Below, piece by piece: positions 13,738-16,365 of a DNA stretch of 16,365 bases. The stretch's first letter is position 1. Each line of letters begins with the position of its first letter. The position numbers and the translations under genes were made by a program. The stretch comes from Longimicrobiaceae bacterium. Its GTDB lineage: Bacteria; Gemmatimonadota; Gemmatimonadetes; Longimicrobiales; Longimicrobiaceae. The stretch is from NCBI GenBank assembly GCA_030146875.1, contig JASLAX010000040.1, positions 1 to 16,365 on the forward strand, in the 5' to 3' direction. The notes beneath the pieces were generated by a model. The model had not been told where the DNA came from. It did no database searches and saw only the letters and a program-made list of their open reading frames with translations.

Positions 13738-14718
13738 ATGCTCGCTCTGGCGTCCGCCTTCCTCTCCGCGCTCTCCGGCGCGGCTGCCGCTCCCGTGGCC
13801 GACACCGTGCCGATCCGCGAGTGGAACGTGCCGTGGGCCGACACGCGCCCGCGCGACCCGGCCGTGGGCGCGGACGGGCGGGTGTGGTTCGTGGGGCAGG
13901 TGGGCAACTACCTGGCGGTGCTGGACCCCACCTCGGGCGACTTCCGCCGCTTCGAGCTTCCGGAGCGCGCCCTGCCGCACAACGTGGTGGTGGGGCCGGA
14001 CGGCGCGCTCTGGTACGCGGGGAACGGCGACTCTCACGTCGGCCGGCTGGACCCGGCCACGGGGCAGGTGAAGCGGTTCCCCATGCCGAACTCGCTGGCG
14101 CGCGATCCCCACACGCTCGTCTTCGGGAAGGGCGGGGAGCTGTGGTTCACCGTGCAGGGCGGCAACTTCGTGGGGCGGATGACGCCCGACGGCACCGTCC
14201 GGCTGCTCAGTCCCAGCGTCCGCCGGGCGCGGCCGTACGGCATCGCGCTGGACCCCTCGGGCGCGCCGTGGGTGGCGCTGTTCGGCACCAACCGCGTGGC
14301 GCGGGTGGACCCGGCGACCATGCGGATGCGGGAGTACACGCTCCCGGCGGCGGACGCGAGGCCGCGTCGCATCGAGGTGACGCCGGACGGGATGGTGTGG
14401 TACGTGGACCACCAGCGGGGGACGCTCGGGCGGCTGGACCCGCCGAGCGGAGAGGTGCGCGAGTGGCCCGCGCCCGGCGGCGCGACGGCGCGGCCGTACG
14501 CCCTGGCGCAGGACGACCGCGGCCGCCTGTGGTTCGTGGAGACGGGGTCGCGCCCCAACCGGCTGGTGGGCTTCGACCCGGCGACGGGGACGTTCCTGGA
14601 CCCGGTCGCCCTCCCCAGCGGCGGGAGGAGCGTGCGCCACATGGTCTTCCACCCGCGGACCCGCGCGCTCTGGTTCGGGACGGACGCGGGGACGATCGGC
14701 CGCGCGATGCTGCCGTGA
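13738..14718 (+). CDS. Secreted seven-bladed beta-propeller, streptogramin (virginiamycin B) lyase-like
   Basis: 326 residues from ATG 13738, preferred over GTG 13732 because GGAGG (13728-13732) sits five bases upstream of the ATG. A signal peptide (LALASAFLSALSGAAAA) opens the protein. Then come repeats of about 40 residues of the form DGxxW...GRLDPxTGxxxxFxxP: ADGRVWFV, PDGALWYA, KGGELWFT, PSGAPWVA, PDGMVWYV, DRGRLWFV, TRALWFGT. That is seven blades, with the N-terminal IREWNVP probably closing the ring. This is the Vgb-lyase-like architecture, but most environmental members have no proven lyase activity and I cannot confirm the catalytic His/Glu residues. Its stop overlaps the start of the heme-motif gene by four bases, so the two are translationally coupled. 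Confidence 0.85.
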   Translation: MLALASAFLSALSGAAAAPVADTVPIREWNVPWADTRPRDPAVGADGRVWFVGQVGNYLAVLDPTSGDFRRFELPERALPHNVVVGPDGALWYAGNGDSHVGRLDPATGQVKRFPMPNSLARDPHTLVFGKGGELWFTVQGGNFVGRMTPDGTVRLLSPSVRRARPYGIALDPSGAPWVALFGTNRVARVDPATMRMREYTLPAADARPRRIEVTPDGMVWYVDHQRGTLGRLDPPSGEVREWPAPGGATARPYALAQDDRGRLWFVETGSRPNRLVGFDPATGTFLDPVALPSGGRSVRHMVFHPRTRALWFGTDAGTIGRAMLP

Positions 14719-15317
14719 GCGTGCTGCGCGCCCGCGTGGCCGCGATGGCGCTGGGGATCGCGCCGGGGGCGATGGTGGGCGCCCCGCTCGCGTTCCTCGA
14801 TGGCCCGCCCCCGGCGTTCACCGGGGGATTCGGCGAGCCGACGTGCCGGCAGTGCCACTCCGACGTGCCGGCGCCCGACCCGGCCGGCGCCGTGGCGGTG
14901 CGGGGCCTGCCGGCGCGCTACCTCCCCGGCGCGCGCTACGTGCTGACGGTGCGCCTGGGCCGGCCGGAGATGGTCGCGGCCGGCTTCCAGCTCAGCGCCC
15001 GCGGCGAGGATGGAAGCCAGGCCGGCACGCTCCGCCCGCTCGACGAGCGGGCGGCCGTCCGTACGTCCGGCGGGGTGCAGTACGCGGGGCACACGCGGGC
15101 GGGGACCGTCGTGGCGGGCGACAGCACGAGCTGGCGGGTCGAGTGGACGGCGCCTCGGCGCACCGGCGGGTCGGTCCGCTTCCACCTGGCCGGGAACGCC
15201 GCCGACGGCGACGAGTCGCAGCTCGGCGACCACGTCTACACCGCGACGAAGTCAGTCGACGTTGGGCAGGAGCCCCGACTGCCCGGATTGGAGCCGCAAC
15301 GTAAGCGGCGACAGTGA
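14715..15317 (+). CDS. Exported CxxCH (heme c) protein, choice-of-anchor V/Reeler-like domain
   Basis: 200 residues from GTG 14715, whose GTGA overlaps the previous stop codon. The start fits a signal sequence (VLRARVAAMALGIAPGAMVGAPLAF). At 44-48, in GFGEPTCRQCHSDV, a CxxCH motif implies covalent heme c attachment. The rest is a beta-rich domain: YLPGARYVLTVRLGRPE, AAGFQLSARGEDGSQAGTL, VQYAGHTRAG, WRVEWTAPRRTGG, VRFHLAGNAADGD, GDHVYTAT. This pattern is like the bacterial 'choice-of-anchor V' (Reelin-type) proteins that commonly carry one CxxCH near the N-terminus. A periplasmic or surface redox role with the propeller is inferred. The last ~20 residues are basic and unlike the family, perhaps because the low-GC segment begins nearby. 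Confidence 0.75.
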   Translation: MSVLRARVAAMALGIAPGAMVGAPLAFLDGPPPAFTGGFGEPTCRQCHSDVPAPDPAGAVAVRGLPARYLPGARYVLTVRLGRPEMVAAGFQLSARGEDGSQAGTLRPLDERAAVRTSGGVQYAGHTRAGTVVAGDSTSWRVEWTAPRRTGGSVRFHLAGNAADGDESQLGDHVYTATKSVDVGQEPRLPGLEPQRKRRQ

Positions 15318-15327
15318 CCCCAGATCG

Positions 15328-15357
15328 CCAACGTGGAGCAACGCTGACGTGGTTTTT
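15328..15357 (+). terminator. Possible terminator after the heme-motif gene
   Basis: CC-A-ACGT (15328-15334) can pair with ACGTGG (15347-15352), with one bulged A, immediately followed by TTTTT (15353-15357). It lies 10 bases after the stop codon and before a convergent gene. The stem is short. Confidence 0.4.
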
Positions 15358-15378
15358 CACCGGGTAGGAGGCTTCTCG

Positions 15379-16140
15379 CTACAGAGGCCAGATTTTGCGC
15401 GTCTTCAAAAAGGCATCCTCCACGGTGTAAGTATAGAAATGCTCCCACGCTCCAAAGAATGCGTCAATACCGTGGGTATATGAAGCCGTACGGGATAACT
15501 CTGAGAACACCGCTGCCAGCCACCGGACTACCGTCAGCGCATAGTATCGTCCGTATCGTTGCACGATTTCCGTCTGCCCCGTGCGGATTGATGCTGATAG
15601 AACGTCCCGCATTGGATCACCGCTCTCACTGTGGTGAAGCACCACCGAGAAGGGCGAAATCATAGCATCTATGAGAGTTGCATTGTTCTCGACCCGCTTC
15701 TGCGCTGGCTTGCCATAGTAATGCTGCTGTAGAATCAGTTCCGCAACATCGTTCCACCATTTCCGAATCGGCTCATCCGCGCCAAGATTCGGATCGCCAA
15801 GTGTTGCGAAGTTCGCGTACCGGCCCCGGCTGGCATCAGCAAAGGAGTCGAGGGATTCAATGATCTTCGTACTGATGGCGGATGTGGGCCGCTCGAACCT
15901 AAGGGACGCATTGTGCGTCTTTGATAGAGAATCAACGACCTCAACTAAATCAACCAACTTGTGCCCGAACTTCCGTACTACCTTTTCCGCCGGCATGTCA
16001 CCGTTGTTAGAGATCGTGTGATCAACAACGAGGATGAGTTTTGCCAGCCGCTCCAGCCCGACGGACAACCCGAAAAACGCGGTGTAATATTCACCTGCGC
16101 CGTCCGCGTAGTTGGCTCGTCCCAAAGCTGTTACGCCTGA
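15379..16140 (-). CDS. Low-GC protein of unknown function, 5' end interrupted by a fold-back element
   Basis: The frame ends at the stop codon 15379-15381 and runs right-to-left with sensible protein sequence up to the element boundary at 16140. A TTG at 16125 would give 248 residues, but the natural sequence continues upstream (GVTALGRANYADGAG). Beyond 16140 the frame enters the inserted element and meets a stop at 16182-16180, so the normal start probably lies beyond the element, outside the window. Visible parts: a helical start with AGEYYTAFFGLSVGLERLAKLILVVDH, SNNGDMPAEKVVRKFGHKLVDLVEVV, and Trp-rich segments RKWWNDVAELILQQHYY and VVRWLAAVF. I do not recognise the family. GC is about 50% or lower (26 of 60 bases in 15901-15960) against about 70% in neighbours, which suggests recent acquisition. 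Confidence 0.6.
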   Translation of the reverse strand, partial: SGVTALGRANYADGAGEYYTAFFGLSVGLERLAKLILVVDHTISNNGDMPAEKVVRKFGHKLVDLVEVVDSLSKTHNASLRFERPTSAISTKIIESLDSFADASRGRYANFATLGDPNLGADEPIRKWWNDVAELILQQHYYGKPAQKRVENNATLIDAMISPFSVVLHHSESGDPMRDVLSASIRTGQTEIVQRYGRYYALTVVRWLAAVFSELSRTASYTHGIDAFFGAWEHFYTYTVEDAFLKTRKIWPL

Positions 16141-16356
16141 GAGTGTGTTTAAGAATCTGTTCTGAGGGTCAATCGGCAGTTACAGTTTACTCTCATGACG
16201 AGACGAGCCTATCCGACAGACCTGAGTGATCCCGAGTGGGAGCGGTTCAAGCCGCTCCCACACGGGATAACGCAGGTCTGTCGGATAGGCTCGTCTAGTC
16301 ATGAGAGTAAACTGTAACTGCCGATTGACCCTCAGAACAGATTATTAAACACACTC
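16141..16356. mobile_element. MITE-like fold-back element from an IS5-family transposon end
   Basis: The 216 bases are a nearly complete palindrome. The outer ~85 bases of each arm match with two mismatches (at 16153 and 16200 against their partners), beginning GAGTGTGTTTAA and ending with its inverted complement. Each arm contains an ATG (16195 on +, 16302 on -) followed by the same transposase start, MTRRAYPTDL, then a diverged WERxxPL; this is the usual N-terminus of IS5-family transposases. No transposase can be made (the + frame ends after ~40 codons), so movement would need a full element elsewhere. The flanks are TGA (16138-16140) and TAA (16357-16359), an imperfect match to the 3-bp TNA target of IS1031-type elements. 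It interrupts the - strand gene to its left. Confidence 0.75.
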
Positions 16357-16365
16357 TAAAGGGCT

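Noticed and set aside
13605..14714. + strand frame upstream of and joined to the heme-motif protein
   Set aside because: It overlaps the propeller gene in another frame and is Arg/Gly-rich; the GTG at 14715 overlapping the propeller stop explains the real start.
16195..16317. Short transposase gene starting MTRRAYPTDL
   Set aside because: After about 22 codons the frame crosses the palindrome centre and reads the opposite arm to a stop at ~16317; it is a truncated start, not a functional transposase.
1..16365. CRISPR arrays, tRNA or rRNA genes
   Set aside because: No regularly spaced direct repeats, no cloverleaf with a T-loop GTTCRA motif, and no conserved rRNA segments were seen on either strand.

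Overview
The window is very GC-rich (roughly 70% or more by eye, with G or C at nearly every third codon position) up to about position 15,300, then drops abruptly to about 50% for the last kilobase. Gene content, intergenic repeats and codon use would suit a high-GC soil or extremophile bacterium. Gemmatimonadota (Longimicrobium-like) is my best guess, but no marker gene here fixes the taxon.

Layout. (1) 3-3555 is a copper-handling neighbourhood on the + strand: the 3' end of a Gly-His/Ala-His-rich protein, a CopC-CopD fusion, a small secreted NTF2-like protein and, after a repeat-rich gap, a DUF411 lipoprotein closed by a strong terminator. (2) 3696-4565 is a DUF72 (YecE-like) protein. (3) 4566-5250 has no convincing protein gene. 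It holds a TTGACA promoter overlaid by a perfect palindrome, and directly after it a ~93-nt segment that folds on paper into a closed three-way-junction RNA ending in five U residues. This is the best candidate for something undescribed. (4) 5251-10953 is a bacterial RNA-repair operon: Hen1 (2'-O-methyltransferase), RlaP-like nucleotidyltransferase, a second nucleotidyltransferase, and Pnkp (kinase-phosphatase-ligase). Hen1 and Pnkp are intact, with catalytic residues at the same numbers I remember for the Clostridium thermocellum enzymes. Both nucleotidyltransferases carry single-base frameshifts. (5) 11171-12391 is an MFS transporter. (6) 12419-13623 on the - strand is a DUF433/DUF5615 toxin-antitoxin pair with a clear promoter and operator-like palindrome. 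The toxin gene has an in-frame TAG, and a small acidic hypothetical gene follows. (7) 13738-15317 encodes a secreted seven-bladed beta-propeller of the streptogramin-lyase type, translationally coupled to a CxxCH (heme c) 'choice-of-anchor V'-like protein. (8) 15379-16140 (-) is a low-GC, probably acquired gene whose 5' end is interrupted by a 216-bp fold-back (MITE-like) element, built from two head-to-head copies of the start of an IS5-family transposase gene.

How the parts work together: in RNA repair, the Pnkp phosphatase and kinase heal broken RNA ends, Hen1 methylates the 2'-OH of the 3' end and Pnkp ligase seals, so the repaired RNA resists a second cut at the same place. The copper genes form a periplasmic/membrane copper binding and transport set. 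Four genes in the window are broken (two frameshifts, one nonsense codon, one interrupted 5' end), so either assembly errors or real decay deserves a check.
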